The position numbers were made by a program, and so were the translations under genes. Of a stretch of 64,000 bases of DNA, positions 1 through 11,430 are shown piece by piece. Position 1 is the first letter of the stretch; each line of letters opens with the position of its first letter. The notes beneath the pieces are model-generated. The model was not told the DNA's origin and did no database searches. It saw nothing but the letters and a program-made list of their open reading frames with translations. Origin of the DNA: Chloranthus sessilifolius (taxonomy: Eukaryota > Streptophyta > Magnoliopsida > Chloranthales > Chloranthaceae); contig CM037589.1 of the NCBI GenBank assembly GCA_021018995.1, positions 60,462,101 to 60,526,100 on the forward strand, read 5' to 3'.

Positions 1-2
1 AA

Positions 3-644
3 TATAAATTATCTGTAGATGTTCACAGGCGTTCTAAAGAATTTAATGTGGGTGATTATGTGATGGTTCGGGTTAGGCCTGAGCGGTTCCCATCGGGATC
101 CGCAAAGAAGCTTCAATCTCAAGGCGTTGGGCCTTTTAGAATTTTGGCTAAGAGTGGTCCTAATGCATACGTGCTTGAGCTTCCTCCTGGTACGGGGGTT
201 AGTTCAACATTCAATGTGAAGGACTTGGTTCCTTACTTGGGTTTTACCCTACCTCCTGAAAACCCACAACAGCCACCTCCTAGTCCCAGCCCCAATCCAA
301 CCTTGCAACCTATATCTCTTCCTGCCCCAAGCAGACAGAGATCAGATGAGATAGAGAATATAATCAACGATCATGCTGTCTCTACACATGACGGGGGATT
401 CCAGAAGTACTTGGTTAAATGGGTCGGCAAACTGGAGTTCGAAGACACTTGGGTTCACGAAAATGAACTTCGTCGCTTGAACCCCGAGCGCGTTTCATCG
501 GTGATGAAACCTTTTTGGTCCAGGGGAATTGACGGGGACGCCACATACATGGACATTGGATTCGGACCACATCGTTTCTACCGGCGTCGAAAAAAGAGGA
601 GAGGGAGCCCGAGTCCGAGTACAACATGCGTGTTTCAACGGTGA
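3..644 (+). pseudogene. Chromovirus pol end: integrase C-terminus plus chromodomain (cut by window edge)
   Basis: The reading frame is open from base 3, so this is the tail of a longer polyprotein that begins outside the window. It shows the GPY/F-like integrase end (GPFRILAKSGPNAYVLELPP) and, after a proline-rich linker, a chromodomain with the aromatic-cage-type core YLVKWVGK and a following DTWVHENELRRL. Chromodomains of this Ty3/gypsy branch are known to steer integration to marked chromatin. The last codons run into the LTR that starts at 530, as also happens in the minus-strand relative at 2335-8934. Fossil element; whether the whole polyprotein is intact cannot be judged here. Confidence 0.85.
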
Positions 645-1539
645 TGAAACATTTTGAATGGAGGAGAATGACGGGGAACGTCAAGATCGAGAGCATTGAA
701 GTTGAACCGCAACAGAAGTTCAACTTCAGAAAAAAAAAAAAAAAAAATTTACTGTTCACGATGAACAGTGACGGACGTCCGTGATTTTGCCCCCCTTGCT
801 TTGTGGGTCACGAGCGTTAAGTGAACGCTCACGGACATCCGACATCCGTCGTGTGAACTTCTAATTTTGAGTTTTTGTTGCGAAAACTTTTCTTTTTAGT
901 ATTTTATTAGTATTAGGACTCTTTATTTCGAATTTTAATTATTGGTGGCCTATATATTGAGGCTTGTAAAGACTTTTTAATTAGTTGATTAAATATGTTG
1001 AATGCTTTTATGCTTGAATATTCTTCGCCTGAGATGGGTTTGGTGTGAGGCCAAGGGAGTGATTCCCGAAAGCCATTGTTATTTTCTCTATCATATTTGC
1101 TATCTAAATTTTTGCGTGCTTCTCTAAATCATAACCTAAATTCTTCCTTCGATTCTGAAACCCTAGATTTCAGAAACCCTAATCCACAAAAGCCAAAACC
1201 CTTTTCTAAACAATAAACCAAACCATAAGCCTATTACAAACCATACACCTATTTCCAAAGCCCTAGTTAGAGCCTGCGAATCTACGTCAGATCGAAGACG
1301 AATGCCCAAGCCTGGAAAAAGCTACAGTTCTATCTCTAGGCCGATCTCGCCTCAAATCTAATAGTACTTGCGCATCGGACTGGACCGTAACTAGATCTCG
1401 CGTGATCTACCAACCTGAATTCTCTGAATCCTAAGCTATTTAAGATAGTTTTGAGATTAAGCTTGATTTAATTTTATTTAATTTCGGCAAATTCGCATAA
1501 AATGATAATCACGAATTTTAGGGTTCCCGTCTTGCGTCA
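530..1539 (+). repeat. 3' LTR of the first chromovirus
   Basis: Starts TGACGGGGACGCC directly after a purine tract (about 521-529) and ends GCGTCA at 1539. Both ends and much of the middle match the LTRs of the minus-strand chromovirus: the RRK-coding start, the block around 1030-1070 with TGGTGTGAGGCCAAGGGAGT, and the end with TTTTAGGGTTCC. About 1010 bp. A block at roughly 627-672 resembles 489-535, so the purine-tract region seems to be repeated inside the LTR. A poly-A stretch lies at 729-747. Confidence 0.75.
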
Positions 1540-2334
1540 GATCACCTCTTTTGAAGTATTGTTAGAATCACGTTTGAGTGTTGTATAACCCGTGTTGATA
1601 GTGTATTATCAGCTTTGTTCAGTGGTTTGTCTCCTCAAGAGGAGATTTTTGGTCTGGCAGAATTGAAAGAGAAGATGTTCAACATCACCGTGGGAAATCA
1701 AGAGTTTAATGCAAATATGGTATTGCCATCCCATTCCTGTGTAGCTGAAACAGGTATTGTAGGATCGGTTCGTGCCTTTATTTCTCCTCAGTCCTCCTAG
1801 ATCATTTATTCCGGCCCAACTGATCACATGATTGGTATATCATCTTTGAGTCCATTCCTTAGCTTCCTTGCCTCCACTGTATAGTGTCTGTGTAACTGAT
1901 GGATCTCTAGTTCTTTTCGGTGGTAGAGGGACTACTAATTTTGGTCTATTGTCCCTAGACTCTATCTTACATGTTCCAATGATGCCAATAAATTTCCTTT
2001 CTGATAGTGGATCACTAAACATCTCAATTGCTATGTAACCATTTTTACCTTGCATCTGTGGTCGAAAGGTAAGAGGATTATCCTTGTTTGAAGATAATCA
2101 GATTTGGGGATCGATAGCTGATGCTACTTTGTCCACTGAGGATGTTATTCTTCTTGGGCGTCTTCCCTTATAGTGTTTACATCTATTGTTCCCAGCAAAA
2201 TTTCATTCCTATGATGGGTTCAACTTTCAATGTGAAATATGTCAGATGACAAAATATCGTTGAGCATCCTACCATTTTAGTGGTAACTGTAGCACTTCTC
2301 TATTTCACATTGTACACTGATGTTTGAGGGTCAT
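1540..2334 (+). pseudogene. Ty1/copia fossil, upstream half (protease to GAG-pre-integrase)
   Basis: Short translated stretches recall copia pol: TDHMIGISSLSPF near 1815 (protease-adjacent DSGATDHM motif), then a CEICQMTKYR stretch near 2240 and a LFHIVHSDV stretch near 2310 (GAG-pre-integrase to integrase start). The matching integrase continues at 8935 on the far side of the minus-strand chromovirus. The element is old and broken many times. Its own upstream part and LTR are not seen; the first chromovirus 3' LTR abuts it. Confidence 0.6.
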
Positions 2335-3266
2335 TGACGCGGGATGCGAACCCTAAATGCGTGAATAATGCTTTAATAGAGTTTTGCCGAAATTAAAAAG
2401 ATTAAAACAACCTTAATCGCAAAATTATCTCAATACCTTAGGGTTATGAGAAATTTGATAAGCAGATAACGCAATATCCGGCTAGGGTCTAGTCCGATGC
2501 GCAAGTCCCGTTAGCTTTACGGGAAGATTCAGGCCTAGAGATAGTACTCTAGCTTTTTTCAGGCATCGGCGTTCGTCTTTAATCCGATGTAAAGTTGCTA
2601 GTTCTCACTAGGGTTGTGGAATTGGGTAGATTTAAGGGTTCGGATGAAAACTAGGCTTTTGAATGAATTAGGGTTTCAGAAAAGGGGATTAATATAGGTA
2701 AAGGCTAAAGACAAAATAGAGATAGAGAATAATAAAGATAAGCAAATAGGTAACGAAAGATAAACGGGAATCACTCCCTTGGCCTCACACCAAACCCATC
2801 ACGGGGAAGAAGAAGAATCTCTCTCCATTCAAGCAAAAAGCCATTCAATATATTCAAAACTAAAAAAACTGTGTTTACAAGCCTCTTTAAATAGGCAACC
2901 ACTAATTAATTCAAATTAAAAGAGTCCTGAAATATTAAAAGACTAAAAATGAAAATTTTCGCAGAAAATAAGAATTTCTGTCGCTGGGCGGAGATCTCCA
3001 CAGATATCCGTCCTGGAGCTCACAGACGTCCGTCACCAGCATCATGGACGTCTGTGAGGGTCACGGATGTCCGTGCTCGAAAAGCAGTGGTATCCTTTAT
3101 TTGCGGACGTCCGTCCAAAACCTACAGACGTCTGTCACCTGATGACTGTTTTTGCTTCCTTTTCTCCCTTGAAGCTGTAATACTTGGGCTTTCTCCTCGT
3201 TTCTTTCGACGCTGGTAGATGTGATGTGGTCCAAAGCCGACGTCCACGTATTTGGCGTTCCCGTGA
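2335..3266 (-). repeat. 3' LTR of the minus-strand chromovirus
   Basis: About 932 bp, homologous along its length to 8016-8934. It contains a TATA-like CTATTTAAAG (read on the minus strand, near 2890) and upstream of it, in U3, a cluster of GACGTC palindromes. The integrase-chromodomain frame ends inside it. Confidence 0.85.
2985..3140 (-). promoter_or_regulatory. U3 cluster of GACGTC palindromes in the LTR
   Basis: Exact GACGTC cores lie at 3025, 3048, 3106 and 3127, with CpG-decayed forms (GATGTC, GATATC) between them. The cluster is 100-250 bp upstream of the LTR TATA-like box. The sister LTR keeps the array at about 8655-8800 with more CpG loss, and the first chromovirus LTR has a copy at 774. 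GACGTC is a known bZIP core, so an enhancer role is an inference. Confidence 0.45.
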
Positions 3267-6200
3267 ATTCCCTCGAACCAAATAGGTTTCATCACTGATG
3301 AAACGAGTTCGTGGTAGCTATCGAGCAAGTCGGGGTCCAATCGGCGAACCTCAATCTCATGGATCCATGTGTTTTCAGACTCCGTTTTTTCGACCCATTT
3401 AACTAAGTATTTCAGAAATCCTCCATCACGTGTGGATACGGCATGATCATTTAATATATCCTTAATCACATCTTATCTTTTTTTGCTTGGAGAAGGGAGA
3501 GGTACCGGTTGTAAGGTTTGGGTGGGGTTGGGGCTATGAGAGGGCTGGAAAGGGTTTTCAGGAGGTGGGGTTGATCTCAAGTAAGGAACTAGGTCTTCCA
3601 CATTGAATGTTGAACTAACTCCCGTACCTGGAGGAAGCTCTAGGACATATGCATTAGGATAACTCCTTGCCAAAACTCTAAAGGGGCTAGCACCTCGAGG
3701 TTGGAGCTTCTTTGCGGATCCTGATGGGAACCGTTCAGGCTTAATTCAGACCATTCCTTGATCACCCACCTGATATTCCTTGAAACGCCTGTGAGTATCA
3801 ACAGATAATTTGTATTGATTGTTGCTTTAATTAAACTTCTGTTGAATTTCGGCATGCAAGTTATGAATGTATTGTGCAAATGCATCGACAGATTCAGATA
3901 CTCTATGACATTGACATGAGGATCAAATCTAATGGTGTCCTAGGTTTATGACCATGTATAACTTCAAAGGGGCTCATGCCTATGGACCTATTGACAGAAT
4001 TATTATAGGCAAACTCAGCTATGGATAAAATGATATCCAAGGTCCTAACATGATCACCGATAAGACTGCGAAGGAGATTTCCTAAACTCCTATTGGTACT
4101 CTCAGTTTGGCCATCCGTTTGGGAGGTGATAGGCCAACGGAAATGGGAGCAGTGTTCCTATTCTGTGTCAAAGGGTCTTCTAAAAATAGCTAGTGAACTT
4201 GACGTCCCTATCAGAAATGATGGTTTTGGGCAACTCATGAAGGCACACTACCTCCGCGAAAAACAATTTACCAATGTGGGAAGCATCGGAGGCTTTGGAA
4301 CATGGTATGAAGTGGGCCATTTTGGAAAATCGGTCAACTACAACAAAGATGGAATCGTGCTTCCTTGGGGTTTTGGAAAGTCCGAGCACGAAATCCGTTG
4401 AGAGGTCTTGCCACGGTGTGTATGGCACGGGTAACGGGGTGTACAAGCCAATATTTTACTTACTCTGTTTCGACACTTGGCAAGTACAACAATGTTTGAC
4501 AACCCGGGCGACATCTCTCATTAGGCTAGGTCAAAGGAACCTATCCTCTATGAGCGCAACGGTCTTATTAAGCACGAAATGCTCGGCTAACCCTCCGGCA
4601 TGTAACTCCCAAATGAGGAAGCCACGCAATGAAGTGCGAGCGATGCAAAAGTGAGTGTCTTTAAATAACTACCCATCCTGGATGGTGTACGCGGAGCGTG
4701 TGCTAGTCGGGTTACTAAGGACAGCAGTGTACTCTACTCCAAAATCTGGGCACTCGGGGTACTTTTCCTTTAATCGTTCGAACCCGACGACCTCGGTGCT
4801 TATAGAGTGCAAAGTCGTCACTCGACGATTAAGCGCATCAGCAACCCTGCTTTCAACACCGGCCATGTGCTTCAACACGAAGGTGAACCCTTGGAGGTAT
4901 TCAACCCATTTCGCGTGCCTCAGATTTAGCTTCTTCTGAGAAGCTAAGAAGCGTAGGGCTTCATGGTCGGGGAACATCACAAATTCTTGCGATCTAAGGT
5001 AATGTTTCTAATACCATAAGGAACGAACGACCACATAGAACTCCTTGTCATAGGTGGAGTATTTTTGCTTCGCCTCATTAAGCTTTTCACTAAAATAGGC
5101 CATTGGGTGACCCTCTTGGCTAAGCATTCCTCCTATACCCACACCCAACGCATCTCATTCAACTTCAAAGACTTTTGAAAAGTCCGGCAAGCGCATGACG
5201 GGTGCACTACTCATATCCTTTGTTTGATATCGGCAAAGGCTTTTGTCGCAGCTTTGCCCCATTGGAAATCCCTCTTTTTCATGCAATTAGTGATTGGGGT
5301 CATGATGGTACTAAAATTTCTGATGAAGAGACAATAGAAAGTAGCCAAACCATGGAAGTTGCGGACATCGTATATGTTCTTGGTTTTAACCTTTTCGGGG
5401 TCCGCAACTATTCCATCGATCAAGGTAATGAATCCCAAGAAGACAATGGAACGTTGCATGAAGGTGTGCTTTTTGAGATTCACAAACAACTTCTCACCCT
5501 TTAGGGTTTCGCAAACCAACCTAAGGTGGTTCAAGTGTTGTTCCTTGTCATGATTATAAATCAATATGTCATCGAAATACGCAACAAGGAATTTGCCTAA
5601 AAAGGGTCTCAACACTTGGGTCATGAGCCTCATGAAAATACTCAGGGCGTTAGAAAGCCCAAAAGGCATGACCGTCCACTCATAAAGACCATCCTTGGTC
5701 TTAAAGGCGGTTTTTCACTCATCACCGGTGCGGATTCAGACTTTGATGGTAACCACTCTTGAGGTCTATCTTAGAAAAGATAGTGGCATCAACCATCATA
5801 TCTAGCATGTCGTCAAGCCTCGGTGTGAGAAACCGATACTTGACCATAATTTTGTTAATCGTCCGACTATCTACACACATTCACCAACTTCCATCCTTCT
5901 TAGGTGTGAGTAGCGCAGATATGACACAAAGGCTCAGACTCTCTTGAATGAGCCTTTTTTAAGGAGATCATTAATTTGTCACGTTAACTCGGCATGTTCT
6001 ATCAGATTCAACCTGTAGTGGGGCAGGTTCAGTAAGGTGGATTCGGGAACTTAGTCTATGGTGTGTTGGATGTCACGCATTGGAGGGAGTTTGTTCGGTA
6101 AGTCTTCGGGGAAGACATCTGTAAAATCTTTTAAAATCGGTTCAACCTCCTTGGGGTGTTCACCTATAGACTTGAGAGCTTTCTCGACAGTGACGACAAC

Positions 6201-6660
6201 GTAGACCATGTTCTCATCCAAAGAAGCCTTTTCAAACTCCGAAGGGCTCATAATATTGATGGATTTAGATGTTTTGCCCTTGTTCTCGACTTTGTTGGTC
6301 AATGGTGTTTTGGGAGGCAAAGGGTGTAAAATGATCTTTTTGCCCTTATGCATAAACGTACATATGTTTGATCGACCAAAAAGGGTCATGTCCATGTCGT
6401 AGAGCCACTGCCTACTCAAAATGATATGACCCACATCCATCGGTACTACATCACACCATAAGGTGTCTGAGTAAGAACCCAATTGAATCAACACATGACA
6501 TTTTTTCGACACGGGAATGGATGAAGAGTCAACCCACGCAACTTTATAAGGTCTTAGGTGTGCTTCGGGTGTAAGCCTTAAGCGGCTTATGGTGTGAGTT
6601 GACACTACATTGGTGCAACTACCGCTGTCTACGATGACCTTACAACTCTTTTCCCCCAAT
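3267..6660 (-). pseudogene. Chromovirus pol (protease, RT, RNase H, integrase, chromodomain), broken
   Basis: Read from high to low coordinate: aspartic protease at about 6.66-6.4 kb (VIVDSGSCTNVVS), reverse transcriptase at about 5.95-5.2 kb ([18 protein letters not shown]), RNase H at about 4.98-4.7 kb (HEALRFLASQKKLNLRHAKW), integrase core at about 4.45-4.18 kb ([36 protein letters not shown]), integrase C-terminus at about 3.67-3.5 kb and chromodomain at about 3.47-3.3 kb (YLVKWVEKTESENTW). This order defines Ty3/gypsy, and the chromodomain places it among chromoviruses. I do not assign a clade firmly; the integrase looks Reina-like. Fossil with several disruptions. Confidence 0.9.
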
Positions 6661-6689
6661 CTGACAAAGGTGTGGAAGATATTCTCCCT

Positions 6690-7891
6690 TCACCAGTCTT
6701 GCTTTTCATCCCGTTGAGGTTGTGCAAGGGCACACCTCACAACTAAAGCACGACCACTATCATCACCCTCCTCATCGCTGGGTGTGACATCTGGCTCAAA
6801 CACTTCTTCTTCAACCACTATCTCACCTTCATCCTCCTCTCCCTCAATGAAGGGATTCCTATGGGGGTCCCTCGTTGGACATTGGGCGGCAAAGTGTCCC
6901 ATCCCATGACACTTATAAGATTTAACTTGAGAGCTATCCTTAGAGGATTCTCTGACTACACCTTTTCCCCTTCCAACCTCGTATTGGTAAGGACAGGTTG
7001 TGTAAGTTTGGGAGGCGGATTTCCAACATTAAATCGTCCCTCTCCGGAGCGACAAACAGTGTATTGTGGCTCGCTTCGCCTCACCACCGATGGTTTCAAA
7101 TACCGTTCATGGTCTTGCACAACGGCGAACATCTTTCAAGTGTTTCCATGGGGTGAGAAATAAACTATTTTTGCAATTCAAATCGCAACCCAGTGCTGAA
7201 TCTAGAGAGTGAGTTTAGGGTCTTCCGATACCTAGGCCCTCATCATGAACTCTTCGAACTTGCCAATGTATTCGGTCACGGGCATGCCACCTTGGCGTAA
7301 GTTTTGCTACTGGTCGAGGAGGCGCTGGTGGTATGATAAAAGAACATACTTCTCAGGAAGTTTTTCCTTCATGTTGTCCCAACAGGTAATGGGAGGACAA
7401 CCCGCATTCACCCTTATCCACTCGACATTGATCCAGAAAAGTCGTGCTTGACCAATCAATTTCATTTTAGTGAGCCTGACACAATGGTCATCATTTATAC
7501 CATACCAATCAAAATGTTGGTTCATGTCGGAAAGCCAATCGAGAAAGACTGTAGGGTTCATTCTTCCATCGAAGGTTGGAATGTCAACTCGGAAATTCTT
7601 GAGGAGTTGCACTTTGGGGTCGTAGTCATTTCTACGATGATTTCTACGGTTCCAGTTCCGATCATCTTGGCGACCATTGTGTTTAAGGCATGGACCTTCA
7701 CGCTCTCGACGCTGATCACCGTGCTCATCAAACCCATCTAACTGGTTGATTCGGTCACACAGCCTACCATTAGAAACCCCTAATGCTGCCTGAGTTTGCT
7801 CTATGGTATTCGATCGCTCATTAATTGCACCCAACTCTTCTCGCATTCCTCTGAGAGTATCGAGAATCTCACATGAGTCCATGGTGATCAC
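6690..7891 (-). pseudogene. Chromovirus gag with zinc-knuckle remnant, broken
   Basis: The capsid-type segment at about 7.89-7.31 kb contains FRVDIPTFDGRMNPTVFLDW and the following FWINVEW, the usual plant gypsy gag signature. A zinc-knuckle end (HGMGHFAAQCP) lies near 6.9 kb, followed by an acidic linker. It begins about 125 bp inside the 5' LTR end, which fits a normal leader. Confidence 0.8.
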
Positions 7892-7998
7892 AAATGTCTA
7901 TTAGGGTTCTAATATGGAATGCAGTATGGATTCATAATAGGAAAGAATGCAACAGAATGAAATATGACAAGCAATTATGCCCTAACCTAGAAACCTAG

Positions 7999-8011
7999 GG
8001 CTCTGATACCA
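7999..8011 (-). other. Primer-binding site (initiator Met tRNA) of the chromovirus
   Basis: On the minus strand this reads TGGTATCAGAGCC, the standard plant iMet primer site, separated from the 5' LTR end (8016) by four bases. Confidence 0.85.
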
Positions 8012-8015
8012 AAAC

Positions 8016-8934
8016 TGATGTAGGATAGGAACCCTAAAATGCGCGAATAATGGTTTAATGGGGTTTGCCGAAATTAAAAAGATTAAAACAACCTTAATCG
8101 CAAAATTATCTCAATACCTTAGGGTTCTAAGAAATTTGATAGGCAGATCACGTGAGATTCCGCTAGGGTCCAATCCGATGAGCAAGTCCCGTTAGCTTTA
8201 CGGTAAGATCCATGCCTAGAGATAGTGCTCTAGCTTTTCCAGGCTTGGGAGTTCGTCTTTAATCCGATGTAAAGTTGCTAGTTCTCACTAGGGCTGTTGG
8301 GTTGGGTGGATTTAAGGGTTCGGATGAAAACTAGGGTTTTGAATGAATTAGGGTTTTAGAATAGGGGATCAATATAGGTAAAACAGAGATAGAGAATAGC
8401 AATGATAAGAAAATAGGTAACGAAAAATAAACAAGAATTACTCCCTTGGCCTCACACCATATCCATCACGGGGAAGAAGAAGAATCTCTCTCCATTCAGG
8501 CTATAAGTCATTCAATATATTCAAAACTGAAAAAACTGTGTTTACAAGCCTCTTTAAATAGGCAACTACTAATTAACTCGAATTAAAAGAATCCTAAAAT
8601 ATTAAAAGGCTAAAAAGGAAAATTTTCGCAAAAAATAAGAACTTCCGTCGCTGGGTGGAGATCTCCATGAACGCCTGTCCTGGAGCTCACAGACGTCCGT
8701 CACCAGCATCACGGACATCCGTGACGGTCACGGATGTCAGTGCTCAAAAAAACAGTGGTATCCTTTATTTGCGGATGTCCGTCCAAAACCTACGAACGTT
8801 CATCGCCTGATGACGGTTTTTGCCTCATTTTCTCCCTTGAAGCTGTAGTATTCGGGCTTTCTCTTTGTTTCTTTAGATGCCGGTAGAAGCGATGTGGTCC
8901 AAAAGCGATGTCCACGTATTCGGCGTCCCCGTCA
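8016..8934 (-). repeat. 5' LTR of the minus-strand chromovirus
   Basis: About 919 bp, TG...CA bounded, homologous to 2335-3266. Its GACGTC array is more decayed than in the sister LTR, mostly by C-to-T and G-to-A changes at CpG. Confidence 0.85.
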
Positions 8935-11050
8935 GCCATAGTTGCTTCTTGTGGTTATTGATAGATTGTTTCATTCATCGATGGTTGCACCCGTTTTACT
9001 GTGATCTATTTGTTGAAATCTAATGATGAAATTGCCTTTATTATTCCTATTTTTCATAAGTTGGTCCAAAACTCAATAACATGCCCTCATGAAGGTTTTT
9101 AGATCTGATAATGGTGGAGAATATGCCTCCCACCATCTTTAGTTTTACCTCCAGACCGGATTGAGTGGCAAACCACATGCCCCTACACTCCCCAACGAAA
9201 TGAAATGCTGAAAGAAGTTGCAACTTTGACTTGAAGTTGGCAACTTCTGCTTGAAGTTGCTCATGCTCTGCTAATTGGTATGCATGTTTCAAAGCATTTA
9301 TGGGGATGTCGTTCTCACCGCCAAAATAGGATGCTTATTCCCATAATTAAGGGTAAGTCTCCCTACAAGTTGTGCCCTCAAAATCGCCTCTTTCTCATTC
9401 CATCTAATGTGTTTGGGTATGTATGTTTTACCCATATCCCATCATATCATCATGAAAAATTATCTCACAAAGTTGCCAAGTGCATCTTCTTCGCTCATCC
9501 TCCTACTCAAAAGAGAATATGAATGTCTGTCCCATCTCTGGGAGAGTGTATATTACCGTGGATGTCACCTCTTTTGAATCCATCTCCTTTTATCCTCTTC
9601 CACAGTGCCATCTTCAGGGGTAGTCTAAGGAAGAGACACTATGTCTGTATTATCTTTCGTTGATGAATTTGCAAATGATAGGACCTCAAAGGAACAAGAT
9701 ACTGCAATGGAACAGGAATATTTGATAAGTTTGGCAAAGGCAAAATTTTCTCCGAGGTGAAGCCTTTAAGATGAAAAGAATAGACTTTTCCACAGGCTAT
9801 AGATCAAGTACCCTCAATGGAAGCAAGTCCAGATCGAGTGTTTTCACATGTAGCAAGTTCACCAAATGGTGTTCTCTCTCCACGAAATGAATTGGACCTT
9901 GCTATTTACCTAAGAAAAGCCTCCAGGTTGTTCACCCGCCATCCCGTTAGTAGGTTTGTGTCATCAATTTTTTTTTTGCATGGCTCATCTTTCATCCCTT
10001 CATTAGATTCCATTTCTACACCTTCTAGTGTCTTTGATGCCCTATCACAACCACAGTGGAAGGAAGCTATGGTATAATAAATGAAAGCTCTGGACCATGG
10101 CGAGACTTGGGATGTTGTGGAGTTTCTTGTAGAAAAAGAATAATTGGATGTAAGTTGGTCAACACCGTAAAGTATAGGCCAGATAGCTCTAAAGAAGGGT
10201 CCAAAGCAAGGCTGCTTACAGGGCGTTAACTTAGACACCCGACATTGATTACCATGATACATTTGCCTTTCTATCCCTTGTGGCTTGCAGCGATTGGCCG
10301 TTATACCAACGGGATGTCAACAATGCATTCTTACATGGTCACCTGAAGGAAGAGGCTTATATGAGCCTTCCTTTTTAACTTTTTATGGGAGAAAGGCAAG
10401 GCTTGTAGGTTGAAAAAGGCAATTTATGACCTAAAACAATCTCCTCAGGCTTGGATTGGAAAATTCAGTGATGCAATGTTGAGGTTCGGGTACGGAAGGT
10501 GTCATTATGATCATACATTGTTTATAAAAGGGGAGCTCACTTCATTGTGCTGGTTGTTTATGTGAATGACATCATTGTTGGAGGAGATGACAGTGAAGAA
10601 ATTATAAAGTTGAAGCATTGTCAGAATAAAGTATTTGATATTAAGGACTTCGGTCCACTCAAATGCTTTCTGGGTGTCCAAGTGACAAGGTCCAAGAAAA
10701 GGATTGTATTATCCCAACAAAAGTACACTCTTGACATGCTAGTGAAGATTGGGATGTTAGGATGTATCAGCGGTTACACCTATGGATGGTGGCGAACTCC
10801 TCAAGGACGTCAGAATGTGCCAGCGATTCGTAGGGAAGTGGATATACTTGACTATGACGCCTCCCAGACATTGCTTACAAAGTCAGTGTTGTTAATAAGC
10901 ATATGCATTCACCCAGAACCAAAGGAGAAACTGGAAGATGGAACATACCTTCACATGTAATCCTCCACAAGAATAGAGAGAGCACCAGACTTGGTAAACA
11001 AGAGTTGTAACTATGCTCTGGAATTCCTAAAAGTGAAATCTCAATTTCAA
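8935..11050 (+). pseudogene. Ty1/copia fossil, downstream half (integrase, RT)
   Basis: This continues the copia pol started at 1540. Integrase core pieces lie at about 8.97-9.2 kb (FRSDNGGEYAS), an integrase-end stretch at 9.36-9.52 kb (FGYVCFTHIPSY), reverse transcriptase from about 10.03 kb (ALSQPQWKEAM, QQKYTLDMLVKIGML), and a trace of the RT-RNase H spacer to about 10.95 kb. Domain order is copia-type (integrase before RT). It is broken many times, and I see no LTR at its right end. Confidence 0.75.
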
Positions 11051-11430
11051 AAATTATGAGTCTGTATCATGGTTATGCGGGCCCTAGGCAGCTGACCTCC
11101 TGGAGTGGAGCTGAGCGGGGCTAAGCGGTGAGGCCCAGTGATGTTGCAATTTTTTTAGTCCTTATTACAGTAGATTGTAAAAGATCAACAATAAAAGACC
11201 GTGGTTTAAGTCTCTTTTGACCTTGCAAAAACAAGCAAACAGCAGACGAGCGGACATGGATTGGCTACCCAACTGACCACATGGGCTAGACTAACAACAA
11301 CTGCATGGTTCCAATAGTCAATGGAGATTCTAGCGAATGACGCAAATTGAATGGCTTGTGTGAGTAGTTGGCACTTTGACTTCTAGTGTTCAAGTTCAAA
11401 GTCCCAATCTGAGAGGACACTTGGGATGCA
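11050..11430. other. No recognisable feature
   Basis: Mixed low-complexity intergenic sequence between the copia remnant and the LINE remnant. I see no coding signature. Confidence 0.5.

Larger units (their letters stand above)
2335..8934 (-). mobile_element. Ty3/gypsy chromovirus, full length, minus strand, broken
   Basis: Two LTRs (2335-3266 and 8016-8934) bracket gag, protease, reverse transcriptase, RNase H, integrase and chromodomain in the normal Ty3/gypsy order on the minus strand. A primer site complementary to initiator Met tRNA lies at 7999-8011 beside the right (5') LTR, and a purine tract beside the left (3') LTR. The flanking 5-mers GTCAT (2330-2334) and GCCAT (8935-8939) match at 4 of 5 and look like a target-site duplication. 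The LTRs differ at about one base in ten in the stretch compared by eye, so insertion is probably millions of years old. It carries on the order of ten disruptions. It sits inside the integrase region of a Ty1/copia fossil. Confidence 0.9.
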
